Origin: UBA10427 sp003500135
GTDB lineage: Bacteria > Bacteroidota > Bacteroidia > Cytophagales > Cyclobacteriaceae
Assembly (NCBI GenBank): GCA_963966275.1
Contig: CAWZYQ010000090.1
Coordinates: 1 to 15,372 of the forward strand
Direction of reading: 5' to 3'
DNA length: 15,372 nt
The notes below the pieces were generated by a model. The model was not told where the DNA came from and searched no databases. It was given only the letters and a program-made list of their open reading frames with translations. The translations under genes and the position numbers were made by a program. Below, piece by piece: positions 7,222 to 15,042 of this stretch. Position 1 is the first letter of the stretch; each line of letters opens with the position of its first letter.

Positions 7222-8796
7222 ATGACAGGAAAAGTTTTTAAATATGGCATCGATCAACTAACTACGGGCATCACACTTGAACTCGCCAGAGGTATACGAC
7301 GCGGAGTGATCAGTGAACGGGCCAAAGCGCAAATAGCCAAAAGTTATCAGGATGTACTGGATATTGTAAAAAAAGGGGACGTGGTATATGGTGTCAACAC
7401 AGGATTTGGCCCGCTATGCACTGAAATCATATCAGAGGAAGACACGCGAAAGCTGCAATACAACATATTGCAAAGCCACTCTGTGGGTGTGGGCGAGCCG
7501 ATTAAAACGGAAATCGCCAAAATCATGCTGATCCTAAAAGTGCACTCTCTCGCCCTTGGTTATTCCGGAGTGAACCCTGCTACGCTCGATCGCATCATCT
7601 GGCATATTGAAAACGATATTATTCCGGTGGTCCCATCCCAGGGCTCTGTCGGCGCCTCCGGTGACCTGGCGCCGCTTGCACACCTGTTCTTACCTTTGAT
7701 CGGTTTGGGTAAAGTAATGGTTAAAGGCGTGGAAAAAGATACTTTGGAGGTACTTCAACAGTATGGTCTACAATCTGTAGATCTGGGTCCGAAAGAAGGG
7801 CTGGCGCTGATCAATGGCACACAGTTCATTGCAGCTCATGCTGTAAAAGTAGTGGAGGAGCTGCAAAACTGCCTGGATAATGCCGATATCATTGCCGCTA
7901 TGAACCTGGAAGCCATGCTCGGATCGGCACGTCCTTTTGAAGCTAAACTTCATGAGCTTCGTCCTTTTGAAGGAAGTATGTACGTGGCCAAAAGAATGCG
8001 AAAAATGCTGGAAGGATCAGAAATACTGGCATCTCATGCGCATTGCAGCAGGGTACAGGACCAATATTCTCTACGTTGTATCCCTCAGGTGCACGGGGCC
8101 TCGCGAAACGCCTGGAGACATTTGAAAGAAATGCTACATATCGAGATCAACTCGGTAACGGATAACCCCATTATTCTCGATAAAGACAATGCCATTAGCG
8201 GAGGTAACTTCCACGGCCAGCCGATGGCGCTGCCCCTCGATTATGCTATGATCGCCGCTGCCGAGATCGGAAACATTTCCGACCGGCGCATCTACTTTTC
8301 CCTCGAAGGCCGCATTGAAGGGCTGCCAAAACTTTTGATGGAAGACACGGGACTAAATTCAGGCTTTATGATCCCTCAATATACTTCAGCTGCACTGGTG
8401 AGTGAAAACAAAAGCCTCTGTTTCCCGGCCTCGGTCGACAGCATCCCGACCTCACTTGGCCAGGAAGACCATGTCAGCATGGGTTCCATCAGCGGTCGTA
8501 AGGCATTGATGGTAGTAGAAAACCTTGAAAAAATACTGGGAATTGAGCTGGTATGTGCCGCCCAGGGCTTTGATTTCCGCAGGCCTTTGAAATCAACGCA
8601 AATCCTGAATGCCTGCCATGATTATGTACGTACAAAAATAGAAGTGGCCCGCAAAGACAGGGTGTTTTCTGACGACATCAACCGGGCAGTGGAAATGGTC
8701 CGCAATAAAGAGCTGATCACAGTAGTAAATGAATTGTCAAAAAAAGAAAAAATAGACATCAACAATGAGCAAGACGAAATATTCGGAATTTATTGA
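7222..8796 (+). CDS. hutH: Histidine ammonia-lyase
   Basis: Removes ammonia from L-histidine to give urocanate, the entry step of histidine degradation, in the cytoplasm. The catalytic MIO group forms from A145-S146-G147 in GSVGASGDLAPLAH. Y56 in YGVNTGFGPL and H86 in LQSHSVGVGEP match the catalytic Tyr and His of the Pseudomonas enzyme. EINSVTDNP (about 310) and SGGNFHGQP (about 328) are family segments. The length of 524 residues is slightly above the common ~510, with a charged C-terminal tail. The tail overlaps the hutU start by 32 nt. The homologous phenylalanine/tyrosine lyases are less likely because hutU, hutI and hutG follow directly. Confidence 0.97.
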   Translation: MTGKVFKYGIDQLTTGITLELARGIRRGVISERAKAQIAKSYQDVLDIVKKGDVVYGVNTGFGPLCTEIISEEDTRKLQYNILQSHSVGVGEPIKTEIAKIMLILKVHSLALGYSGVNPATLDRIIWHIENDIIPVVPSQGSVGASGDLAPLAHLFLPLIGLGKVMVKGVEKDTLEVLQQYGLQSVDLGPKEGLALINGTQFIAAHAVKVVEELQNCLDNADIIAAMNLEAMLGSARPFEAKLHELRPFEGSMYVAKRMRKMLEGSEILASHAHCSRVQDQYSLRCIPQVHGASRNAWRHLKEMLHIEINSVTDNPIILDKDNAISGGNFHGQPMALPLDYAMIAAAEIGNISDRRIYFSLEGRIEGLPKLLMEDTGLNSGFMIPQYTSAALVSENKSLCFPASVDSIPTSLGQEDHVSMGSISGRKALMVVENLEKILGIELVCAAQGFDFRRPLKSTQILNACHDYVRTKIEVARKDRVFSDDINRAVEMVRNKELITVVNELSKKEKIDINNEQDEIFGIY

Positions 8797-10444
8797 GCAA
8801 TATGCCAAACACCCCCACTATAAGTCGCCCACCGGTGATATGCTGAATGCCAGATCGTGGCAGACTGAAGCGCCTCTCCGCATGCTGCTGAACAATCTCG
8901 ACGCCGAGGTGGCCGAAAACCCTGCGGAGCTTGTGGTTTATGGCGGCACCGGACAGGCAGCCCGCAATGTTGAATCGCTTCAGAAGATCATTGAAGAACT
9001 ACTCAAACTCGACGATGCACATAGCTTACTCATACAGTCGGGAAAACCGGTGGGGATTGTGCGCACCCACCCTTATGCCCCCCGCGTACTTATTGCCAAC
9101 AGCAATCTGGTGCCTGCATGGGCCAACTGGGAGCATTTCGAAAAGCTTAAAGCCGATGGCCTGATGATGTACGGCCAGATGACGGCGGGCAGCTGGATCT
9201 ATATCGGCTCACAGGGCATTTTGCAGGGCACCTACGAGACCTTTGCCGCCTGTGGCCGCACGCATTTCAATGGCGACTTGCGTGGCAAGCTGCTCGTAAG
9301 CGGTGGCCTTGGCGGTATGGGAGGCGCCCAGCCTCTTGCGGCCACCATGGCGGGCGCTACTTTTCTCGGCGCCGACGTCGATCCTGAACGCATACGTAAG
9401 CGATTAAAAACGAGGTATATCGACAAAATGACCGACAGCTATGAAGAAGCTATTAAATGGGCGCTGGAAGCACGCGACAAAGGGGAAGCGATTTCAATTG
9501 GCCTGGTGTCGGACATTGGCGATATGCTGGAAAAAATGTTGGCGGATGATCTCATTCCCGATATTCTGACCGATCAGACATCGGCCCATGACCCGGTACA
9601 TGGTTATGTTCCTGACGGACTAACGTTGGAAGAAGCCCTTGCCTTGCGAAGACGGGACCAGGAGGCTTATAAAAACCTTTCTTTAAAAAGTATGGCCCGG
9701 CATGTAGGCTTTATGTTGGAAATGCAAAAGCGGGGCGCTAAAACATTTGACTACGGCAACAACCTTCGCGAGTTTGCCCGGCAGGGCGGCGAGGCCAACG
9801 CATTCGATTTTAAAGGCTTCGTGCCGGAGTATATCCGTCCGCTGTTTTGTGAGGGCAAAGGGCCCTTTCGTTGGGCCGCGCTTTCGGGTGACCCACAGGA
9901 CATCTACGCCACCGACAAAGCATTGATGAAAGCATTTCCCGAAAATGAACACCTGATCAACTGGCTGGAGCAGGCCAAAGAGAAAATCGCTTTCCAGGGC
10001 CTACCTACAAGAATATGCTGGCTGGGAATGGGTGAAAGGGAAAAAGCAGGTCTGATTTTTAACGATCTTGTAAAAAGTGGGCAGTTGAAAGCACCGATTG
10101 TCATCGGTCGCGATCATCTCGACTGCGGGTCTGTTGCCTCGCCAAACCGGGAAACGGAAGGCATGAAAGACGGCACGGACGCCGTAAGTGACTGGCCACT
10201 GCTAAACCTGATGTCTAACACGGCCGGTGGCGCTACCTGGGTATCCTTCCACCATGGCGGTGGCGTGGGCATGGGCTATTCGCAGCATGCCGGCATGGTG
10301 CTGCTGGTCGATGGTTCCGAAAGGGCGGAAAAAGCTATCAAGCGCGTATTGCATAATGACCCGGCCATGGGCATCTTCCGTCATCACGACGCAGGCTATG
10401 AACTGGCCACTGAAATAGGAGAACATTTTGAACTGATCATCTGA
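8765..10444 (+). CDS. hutU: Urocanate hydratase
   Basis: Hydrates urocanate to 4-imidazolone-5-propionate using tightly bound NAD+ as electrophile. The 559 residues span the family's full length. NAD-site segments are YGGTGQAARN (59-68) and GGLGGMGGAQ (180-189). The conserved cysteine is C418 in LPTRICWLG, matching C410 of the Pseudomonas enzyme. GRDHLDCGSVASPNRETE (449 onward) and SFHHGGGVGMGYSQHAG near 495 are diagnostic. The ATG at 8765 lies inside the end of hutH; no later ATG precedes the conserved N-terminal YKSPTGDML, so the 32-nt overlap seems real. The stop is one base before hutI. Confidence 0.97.
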   Translation: MSKTKYSEFIEQYAKHPHYKSPTGDMLNARSWQTEAPLRMLLNNLDAEVAENPAELVVYGGTGQAARNVESLQKIIEELLKLDDAHSLLIQSGKPVGIVRTHPYAPRVLIANSNLVPAWANWEHFEKLKADGLMMYGQMTAGSWIYIGSQGILQGTYETFAACGRTHFNGDLRGKLLVSGGLGGMGGAQPLAATMAGATFLGADVDPERIRKRLKTRYIDKMTDSYEEAIKWALEARDKGEAISIGLVSDIGDMLEKMLADDLIPDILTDQTSAHDPVHGYVPDGLTLEEALALRRRDQEAYKNLSLKSMARHVGFMLEMQKRGAKTFDYGNNLREFARQGGEANAFDFKGFVPEYIRPLFCEGKGPFRWAALSGDPQDIYATDKALMKAFPENEHLINWLEQAKEKIAFQGLPTRICWLGMGEREKAGLIFNDLVKSGQLKAPIVIGRDHLDCGSVASPNRETEGMKDGTDAVSDWPLLNLMSNTAGGATWVSFHHGGGVGMGYSQHAGMVLLVDGSERAEKAIKRVLHNDPAMGIFRHHDAGYELATEIGEHFELII

Positions 10445-10445
10445 T

Positions 10446-11690
10446 ATGTCTGATAAAACGCTTATCGGCCCCTTCCGGCAATTGCTTACGATGGATCACC
10501 TTCCGGAAAGCGGCCCTGTACAGGACGAACAATTGCAAATCTTACAAAATGCCGGAATGGTGGTCTCGGGAAATACCATCGTGGCAACTGGCAGCTTTGA
10601 GCAACTCCGTAAGGAACATCGCGATGCCCCGGTTCAGGAATTGGAAGGCCACTTCTGTGCAATGCCCGGTTTGATCGATGCCCATACCCACATTTGCTGG
10701 GGCGGCAACCGCGCTGCCGATTTTGCCATGAGGATCGCCGGAAAAAGTTACCTCGAAATAGCAGAAAGCGGCGGGGGGATATGGAGCACGGTACAACATA
10801 CCCGTGAAGCTTCTTTCGAAGAGTTGTATCAGAATACCAGAAACCATGCCACCACCCTTTTAAAAGAAGGGGTAACAACGGTTGAAGTGAAAAGTGGTTA
10901 TGGACTCAACTTCGACAGTGAAATAAAAATGCTGGAAGTCATTCAGTCCATAAATATGGAACTTGCCATCGACTTGGTCCCGACCTGTCTGGCAGCCCAC
11001 ATTGCCGACAAATCTTTTCATGGTGATCAGATGGCTTACCTGGAATGGGTAGTTCGTGAATTGCTACCGGAAGTAACGCAGAGGTCGTTGAGTAAACGAG
11101 TGGACATATTTATTGAAAAAAGTGCCTTCACGCACGAAGCGGCGCATTATTATCTTGCCCGGGCCAGGGAAATGGGCTTTGAGATCACGGCCCACGTCGA
11201 CCAGTTCACCGCGGGGAGCAGTCTCGTAGCCCTGGATTATCATCCGCTCAGTGTCGATCACCTCGAGGCTTCTACTGACCGGGAAATTGAAGCTATTGCC
11301 ATAAGTGATGCGGTGGCCATGGCGCTGCCTGGCGCCTCTATTGGATTGGGTGAACGCTTTACACCTGCCCGTAAATTGCTCGATAAGGGCGCTTGCCTCG
11401 CCATTGCCTCTGACTGGAACCCCGGATCGGCGCCACAGGGCGACATACTGATGCAGGCATCACTGCTGGCGACCTATGAACACCTTTCCACCGCCGAAAC
11501 ACTAAGTGGCATCACGCATCGCACGGCAAAAGCGCTTGGACTTATGGATCGTGGATTGCTGAAGGCCGGCTGCCGGGCTGACTTTATTGCATTTGACACG
11601 GATGATTACCGTAATATTTTGTATCATCAGGGGAAGATGAAACCCGTAAAAATCTGGAAATCAGGAAGTGAAATACATGGAGAACTATAA
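10446..11690 (+). CDS. hutI: Imidazolonepropionase
   Basis: Opens the imidazolone ring to give N-formimino-L-glutamate. This is an amidohydrolase-superfamily enzyme of 414 residues. Metal ligands seen are H80 and H82 in LIDAHTH, H250 in EITAHVDQ and D323 in AIASDWNPGS. Substrate-site segments include GGGIWSTVQHTR (109-120) and VEVKSGYGLN (147-156); LAAH (H185) and VDHLEA (H272) also match the family. The ATG is one base after the hutU stop, and the 3' end overlaps hutG. It lacks extra domains. Confidence 0.96.
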   Translation: MSDKTLIGPFRQLLTMDHLPESGPVQDEQLQILQNAGMVVSGNTIVATGSFEQLRKEHRDAPVQELEGHFCAMPGLIDAHTHICWGGNRAADFAMRIAGKSYLEIAESGGGIWSTVQHTREASFEELYQNTRNHATTLLKEGVTTVEVKSGYGLNFDSEIKMLEVIQSINMELAIDLVPTCLAAHIADKSFHGDQMAYLEWVVRELLPEVTQRSLSKRVDIFIEKSAFTHEAAHYYLARAREMGFEITAHVDQFTAGSSLVALDYHPLSVDHLEASTDREIEAIAISDAVAMALPGASIGLGERFTPARKLLDKGACLAIASDWNPGSAPQGDILMQASLLATYEHLSTAETLSGITHRTAKALGLMDRGLLKAGCRADFIAFDTDDYRNILYHQGKMKPVKIWKSGSEIHGEL

Positions 11691-12672
11691 TAAACCACAA
11701 CCCCGGCTTTGGACCGGACGCGACGACAGCTTTGAAGGTGAAGGAGGAAAAAGATGGCATCAGACCATTAACATGCTTGACTTAAGTCAGCCGGTAAAAT
11801 TAAACGGCGGACAATTGCACCTGGTGTTCCTTGGTTTCGCCTGCGACGAAGGGGTCAAACGCAACCAGGGTCGCACCGGCGCCAAAGAAGGGCCTCTATC
11901 TGCAAGAAAAGCCCTTGCCAACCTACCCTGGCACTTTGACAATGACCTGCAACTCTGGGATGCCGGCGATATTGTAGAAATGAATGGTGAACTGGAAAAA
12001 GCCCAGGAGGCTCTTTCACATGCCGTTCAGCAGCTCATAAAAGCAGGTGCCATACCGCTTTTGATAGGCGGTGGACATGAGATTGCCTTTGCCCACTATC
12101 GGGGCATACACCGGGCTATGCCGCATCAGAAAATAGGTATTGTCAATATTGATGCCCATTTCGATTTGCGCAAACCCGACCGGGGCGTCAGTTCGGGCAC
12201 CCCGTTTTACCAAATTGCCGAAATGCTGGAAGCCGATGACCACCCCTTTCAATACTATTGCCTGGGTATTCAGGAGACAGGAAACACCAAAATTTTATTT
12301 GATCGCGCCCGAAAGCTGGACACCAAGTGGATGAAAGCCAGTGAAATCAAGAATGGTTTTAAAGAAAACCTGGAAGAGCAACTCAATCGCTTTGTTGCCG
12401 CGTGTGACGGCATATATCTAACCACCTGCCTCGATGTGTTCGATGCCAGTGTGGCGCCAGGCGTCAGCGCACCGGCTACTGACGGATTGCTTCCGGCACA
12501 GGTAAAATGGATCTATGGCCAACTGATATCTTCCGGAAGGGTACTCGCCAGCGACCTGGCAGAGTTGAACCCTTCATTAGATATAGATCACAGAACCACC
12601 AGACTGGCAGCCCAACTGATCTTTGAGCAGGTGAAATTGTATTTTTACAGCTTCAAAAGCGTCAATAGCTAA
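11677..12672 (+). CDS. hutG: Formimidoylglutamase (ureohydrolase family) with an altered metal site
   Basis: Hydrolyses N-formimino-L-glutamate to glutamate and formamide, ending the pathway. Relative to an upstream GTG at 11668, a 334-residue reading is possible, but the ATG at 11677 (331 residues) has an SD-like AGGAAG at 11663-11668, so I use it; it overlaps hutI by 14 nt. Residue numbers below count from the GTG. Manganese ligands present are H137 (GGGHE), D162, H164 and D166 (NIDAHFD) and D256. The family pattern S-x-D-x-D is here T-T-C-L-D: C254 (codon 12427-12429) takes the place of the Asp that bridges both metals. The rest of that segment (APGVSAPATDG) and the HutG-like N-terminus (LWTGRDD, NQGRTGAKEGP) are well kept. 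Context makes HutG far more likely than agmatinase or arginase. Confidence 0.93.
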   Translation: MENYNKPQPRLWTGRDDSFEGEGGKRWHQTINMLDLSQPVKLNGGQLHLVFLGFACDEGVKRNQGRTGAKEGPLSARKALANLPWHFDNDLQLWDAGDIVEMNGELEKAQEALSHAVQQLIKAGAIPLLIGGGHEIAFAHYRGIHRAMPHQKIGIVNIDAHFDLRKPDRGVSSGTPFYQIAEMLEADDHPFQYYCLGIQETGNTKILFDRARKLDTKWMKASEIKNGFKENLEEQLNRFVAACDGIYLTTCLDVFDASVAPGVSAPATDGLLPAQVKWIYGQLISSGRVLASDLAELNPSLDIDHRTTRLAAQLIFEQVKLYFYSFKSVNS

Positions 12673-12674
12673 TA

Positions 12675-12914
12675 TTATTCGTAGAAGTAAGCATCCTGTT
12701 CGATATCATCATCGAAAAACGAATTCCGGGGATGCTTTTTACTTCCAAAATCATCTGCGAGATCTCCATCCTCATCTGCCGAAGAATAATTGTCTTCACC
12801 GCAATACTCACAGATGTATTTGTCTTTCTCACCCTTCACTCTTTCCAGGTACGCTTCGTCAGAGCTAGCCCCACATACATAGCAGCTTACTTTGACATTT
12901 TTTACTTTCTTCAT
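12675..12914 (-). CDS. Small zinc-ribbon protein with acidic tail, function unknown
   Basis: A 79-residue protein with two CxxC pairs, CYVCG (near residue 11) and CEYCG (near residue 35), spaced as in a single zinc ribbon. A strongly acidic, probably flexible tail rich in Asp and Glu follows (from about residue 40), ending QDAYFYE. The ATG at 12914 gives MKKVKNVKVSCYVCG; longer readings start at ATG 12926 or 12956 or GTG 12983 and add hydrophobic residues without family support. Its stop is 2 bp from the hutG stop, tail to tail. It could bind nucleic acid or a protein partner, but nothing shows which. Confidence 0.65.
   Translation of the reverse strand: MKKVKNVKVSCYVCGASSDEAYLERVKGEKDKYICEYCGEDNYSSADEDGDLADDFGSKKHPRNSFFDDDIEQDAYFYE
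12689..12740 (+). terminator. Candidate hut-operon terminator inside the convergent zinc-ribbon gene
   Basis: AAGCATCC (12689-12696) pairs with GGATGCTT (12730-12737) over 8 bp, and TTCGAT/ATCGAA (12699-12704, 12711-12716) forms an inner stem. The 3' arm runs into T5 (12736-12740). It starts 16 nt after the hutG stop. The same bases encode the C-terminus of the minus-strand gene. Confidence 0.45.
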
Positions 12915-13100
12915 GGTCTTTATCATTAACAATGTATTTGATAGCTTATTCGCCATTTTGACGAAGGACCATAAAAAAGTCACATGTGATAATAAAATTT
13001 TTAAAAGACGATTTCGCCCCGGGGCAGAAAATCGGAATAGTTGTTTTTTGGATGTGTTGATTAAGCGATTGGGTGATTTGATTGTAGGCGGCCCTAACTG

Positions 13101-13125
13101 TTCACTTTAAGCTGATTTAAGTGAA
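13101..13125. repeat. Inverted repeat in the gap after the AraC-type gene
   Basis: TTCACTT (13101-13107) pairs with AAGTGAA (13119-13125), and two further pairs form after a T-T mismatch, leaving a 5-nt loop. It lies about 46 nt past the minus-strand regulator stop. No T-run follows on either strand, so a terminator is doubtful. A 9-bp direct repeat TAAGCTGAT overlaps it (13108-13116 and 13133-13141). The remainder of 12915-13170 shows nothing else clear. Confidence 0.3.
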
Positions 13126-13170
13126 GCATCTGTAAGCTGATCATTTGGTGTTTCAGCAAAATACTATTCT

Positions 13171-14010
13171 TTAATACTCATTTGACATCATGTTCACCTG
13201 CCCCGGCAAAACGATATATTGCTGCCTTTCGCGATGGAAAAGCGTGGGTTTCTGACCGGTGATGCGCTTGAAGTCCTTGATAAAATGCGCCTGATCAAAA
13301 TATCCGCAATAATAAGCCACACTGCTGAGATCGAGGGTTTGCTTCTGCGCCAACAGCCGCATCACCCGATTGATGCGCGATAAACGCAAATATTGCTTCG
13401 GACTAACCCCTACGGCTTCTCTGAACTTGCGCTCCAACTGCCGTTTGCTTATACAGACGTTTTCGGCAATATCTTCAATGGCCATATCGTGAGCAGTGCG
13501 AATGAGGTTGGCTGCCTTTTCGACATATTCCAGTCCGCGGTTTTGCCGATTTAATCTCTGTAATAAATATCGCTCCGCTTTTGCAATTCGGTCTTTCACG
13601 TTTAGCTGTTCCCGAAGATGATTACAAAACGATTCGAAGTCCTTATCCAAAACCAGCGACATATCTTCGAATCGTTCGTAAAAGGCCGTTCCCGGTAGTT
13701 GAAATAATCGCATCAGCGCTTCGGGCTTAAAGCGAATGGTAAAAACCGGAACGGTTCCTGTAAAGCGGATTGCTTTGGTACTGGTACTCAAACCGATCAG
13801 CATATAATCGGGCGTTGCATTCCATTCTGTGCCTTGAGGTAATGTGCAGTGCAGATCGTCAAGGTGTATGATCAACTCCATGCAGCCATTGGGCACCATA
13901 TGAAACCATGACTCCTTCTCTGCACTGATATTAAAAGTGCCCTGCCAGAAGCATTCAATAAATGGAGCAAGTGCAGGCGTTGGCTGATATTCCTGAACGG
14001 TAAAATTCAT
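13171..14010 (-). CDS. AraC-family transcriptional regulator
   Basis: The 279-residue protein has an N-terminal sensing domain (about 1-140; FIECFWQGTF, MVPNGCMELIIHLDD, FTIRFKPEALMRLFQLPG), of the type common in Bacteroidota AraC regulators, and a C-terminal double helix-turn-helix (about 165-262). The latter shows IEDIAENVCISKRQLERKF, then GVSPKQYLRLSRINRVM and the second-motif signature YYCGYFDQAHFIKDFKRITG. A short tail of about 17 residues follows. The gene lies 71 bp downstream of the metallo-beta-lactamase-fold gene on the same strand, so it may be co-transcribed with and regulate it, but this is inferred. The ligand is unknown. A perfect 12-bp palindrome lies 19 bp before its start codon. 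Confidence 0.93.
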   Translation of the reverse strand: MNFTVQEYQPTPALAPFIECFWQGTFNISAEKESWFHMVPNGCMELIIHLDDLHCTLPQGTEWNATPDYMLIGLSTSTKAIRFTGTVPVFTIRFKPEALMRLFQLPGTAFYERFEDMSLVLDKDFESFCNHLREQLNVKDRIAKAERYLLQRLNRQNRGLEYVEKAANLIRTAHDMAIEDIAENVCISKRQLERKFREAVGVSPKQYLRLSRINRVMRLLAQKQTLDLSSVAYYCGYFDQAHFIKDFKRITGQKPTLFHRERQQYIVLPGQVNMMSNEY

Positions 14011-14029
14011 GAACTCGTTGCTCGTATTT

Positions 14030-14041
14030 AGTTGATCAACT
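14030..14041. promoter_or_regulatory. 12-bp palindrome AGTTGATCAACT upstream of the AraC-type gene
   Basis: The decamer GTTGATCAAC is extended by one matching base on each side, giving a perfect 12-bp palindrome in the 71-bp gap between the two minus-strand genes, just before the regulator's start codon. A possible operator; AraC proteins more often bind direct repeats, so the binder may be another protein. Confidence 0.3.
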
Positions 14042-14081
14042 GTGAAAGATAAACATATAACAGCAGAATGAAAAGCCGCCG

Positions 14082-14819
14082 TTATGGCTGGCTCATCATT
14101 TCATTTTCCCACAATTCGCGCAATACGGTATCCAAATCGGTAAGCGCCTGCCGGCAATTTCCATTGAAGGAAGAGCCGTGCATCGTAGCGAGTGTAGCAG
14201 GATTTAATTCGGCCAGCGACTTCAAAATACCTGCCGTACGCGCAGTGTATGGCGTATATCCCATCAGCGGACCCTGCTCAAATTCAATCAGGGACTGCCG
14301 GTGAAGGGATAAAATGTCCTGATCGGTCATATCGGTCACATCGCCATTCTGATGAAAAAGATCGGAACAAAGTAAAGTTTTGTCGGTCTCTTCAAATAAA
14401 ACGCCGGCATCCCAACCATGTGGAAGATGTGGAGTGCGGATAAAGCGGTATTGCTTTTTACCTGTATGTAACAATGACCCTTCCGCCATGGCATGCGCCG
14501 GTTTAACGGCATAATCGCTCATATTAACCATCGCGCCGACCTCACTACAAACCGGCAAGGCATTTGGCGCTACCTGTAGCCACTCGTTTAGCGCTCCGCA
14601 TTCGTCTACTTCAAAATGGCTAAAGCCAATCCAACGCAGCTTCGAAGGATCGATCAACTGTTTGACCGCTTCTAACAAAACCGGAAACATTCGCTTCATA
14701 CCGGCATGGTACAGCATGGGCTCATCATCTTTAATAAGAAAATGATTGAACTGGAGGTTCATTTCCGGTACATAAATAGAAATGCGGTAAACATCAGGGG
14801 CGATTTCTGAAATTTTCAT
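14082..14819 (-). CDS. Stand-alone metallo-beta-lactamase-fold protein of the flavodiiron type
   Basis: A 245-residue protein formed only of the MBL-fold domain found at the N-terminus of flavodiiron proteins. Di-metal ligands visible are H68, E70 and D72 in FSHFEVDECG (the H-x-E-x-D pattern that separates flavodiiron domains from hydrolytic H-x-H-x-D-H enzymes), H131 or H134 in TPHLPHGWD, D153 in LLCSDLFHQ, and H214 in ATMHGSSF. There is no flavodoxin or rubredoxin domain and no such gene beside it, so its electron source is unknown. O2, NO or peroxide reduction is possible; a diiron sensor is an alternative. The ATG at 14819 is preferred over a TTG at 14849, because a perfect -7 element overlaps that TTG. 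Confidence 0.85.
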   Translation of the reverse strand: MKISEIAPDVYRISIYVPEMNLQFNHFLIKDDEPMLYHAGMKRMFPVLLEAVKQLIDPSKLRWIGFSHFEVDECGALNEWLQVAPNALPVCSEVGAMVNMSDYAVKPAHAMAEGSLLHTGKKQYRFIRTPHLPHGWDAGVLFEETDKTLLCSDLFHQNGDVTDMTDQDILSLHRQSLIEFEQGPLMGYTPYTARTAGILKSLAELNPATLATMHGSSFNGNCRQALTDLDTVLRELWENEMMSQP

Positions 14820-14846
14820 GGTTACAAACTTTTGGTTAACAATATC

Positions 14847-14854
14847 CAAAAGTA
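14847..14854 (-). promoter_or_regulatory. Candidate -7 element for the MBL-fold gene
   Basis: On the minus strand this reads TACTTTTG, a full match to TAnnTTTG. Transcription would start near 14840, about 20 nt before the ATG at 14819. No clear TTG is found at the expected -33 position. Confidence 0.4.
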
Positions 14855-15042
14855 CGCCGGAACGGTTGCCTGTGATTGTAAAAAAGCGACGTTTTTGAAT
14901 AAAAGTATCAGGGATTCGGACGGATTTACAAATAATTTAATATCTGATATTTGGAAAAGGATTCAGGGAAATCTACCTGTCCTACAGGCTCTTACAAATT
15001 ATGAAAGGTAGCTTTCAAGAAAAGCCCGGAGCAATAGAAATT
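14855..15042. other. Intergenic DNA left of the AT-rich array
   Basis: No gene is visible. Minor structures are the interrupted palindrome AATATC-T-GATATT (14939-14951) and a short hairpin CCTGT-CCT-ACAGG (14976-14988). GATATTTG at 14946-14953 resembles a -7 element on the plus strand but lacks a -33 partner that I can identify. Confidence 0.4.

Noticed and set aside
10486..10878. Minus-strand ORFs opposite the hutI 5' part
   Set aside because: The hutI frame carries the metal-ligand motif LIDAHTH here; the opposite frames look arbitrary.
14068..14443. Plus-strand ORFs opposite the MBL-fold gene
   Set aside because: The minus-strand frame shows all flavodiiron-type metal ligands; the plus-strand products have no recognisable features.
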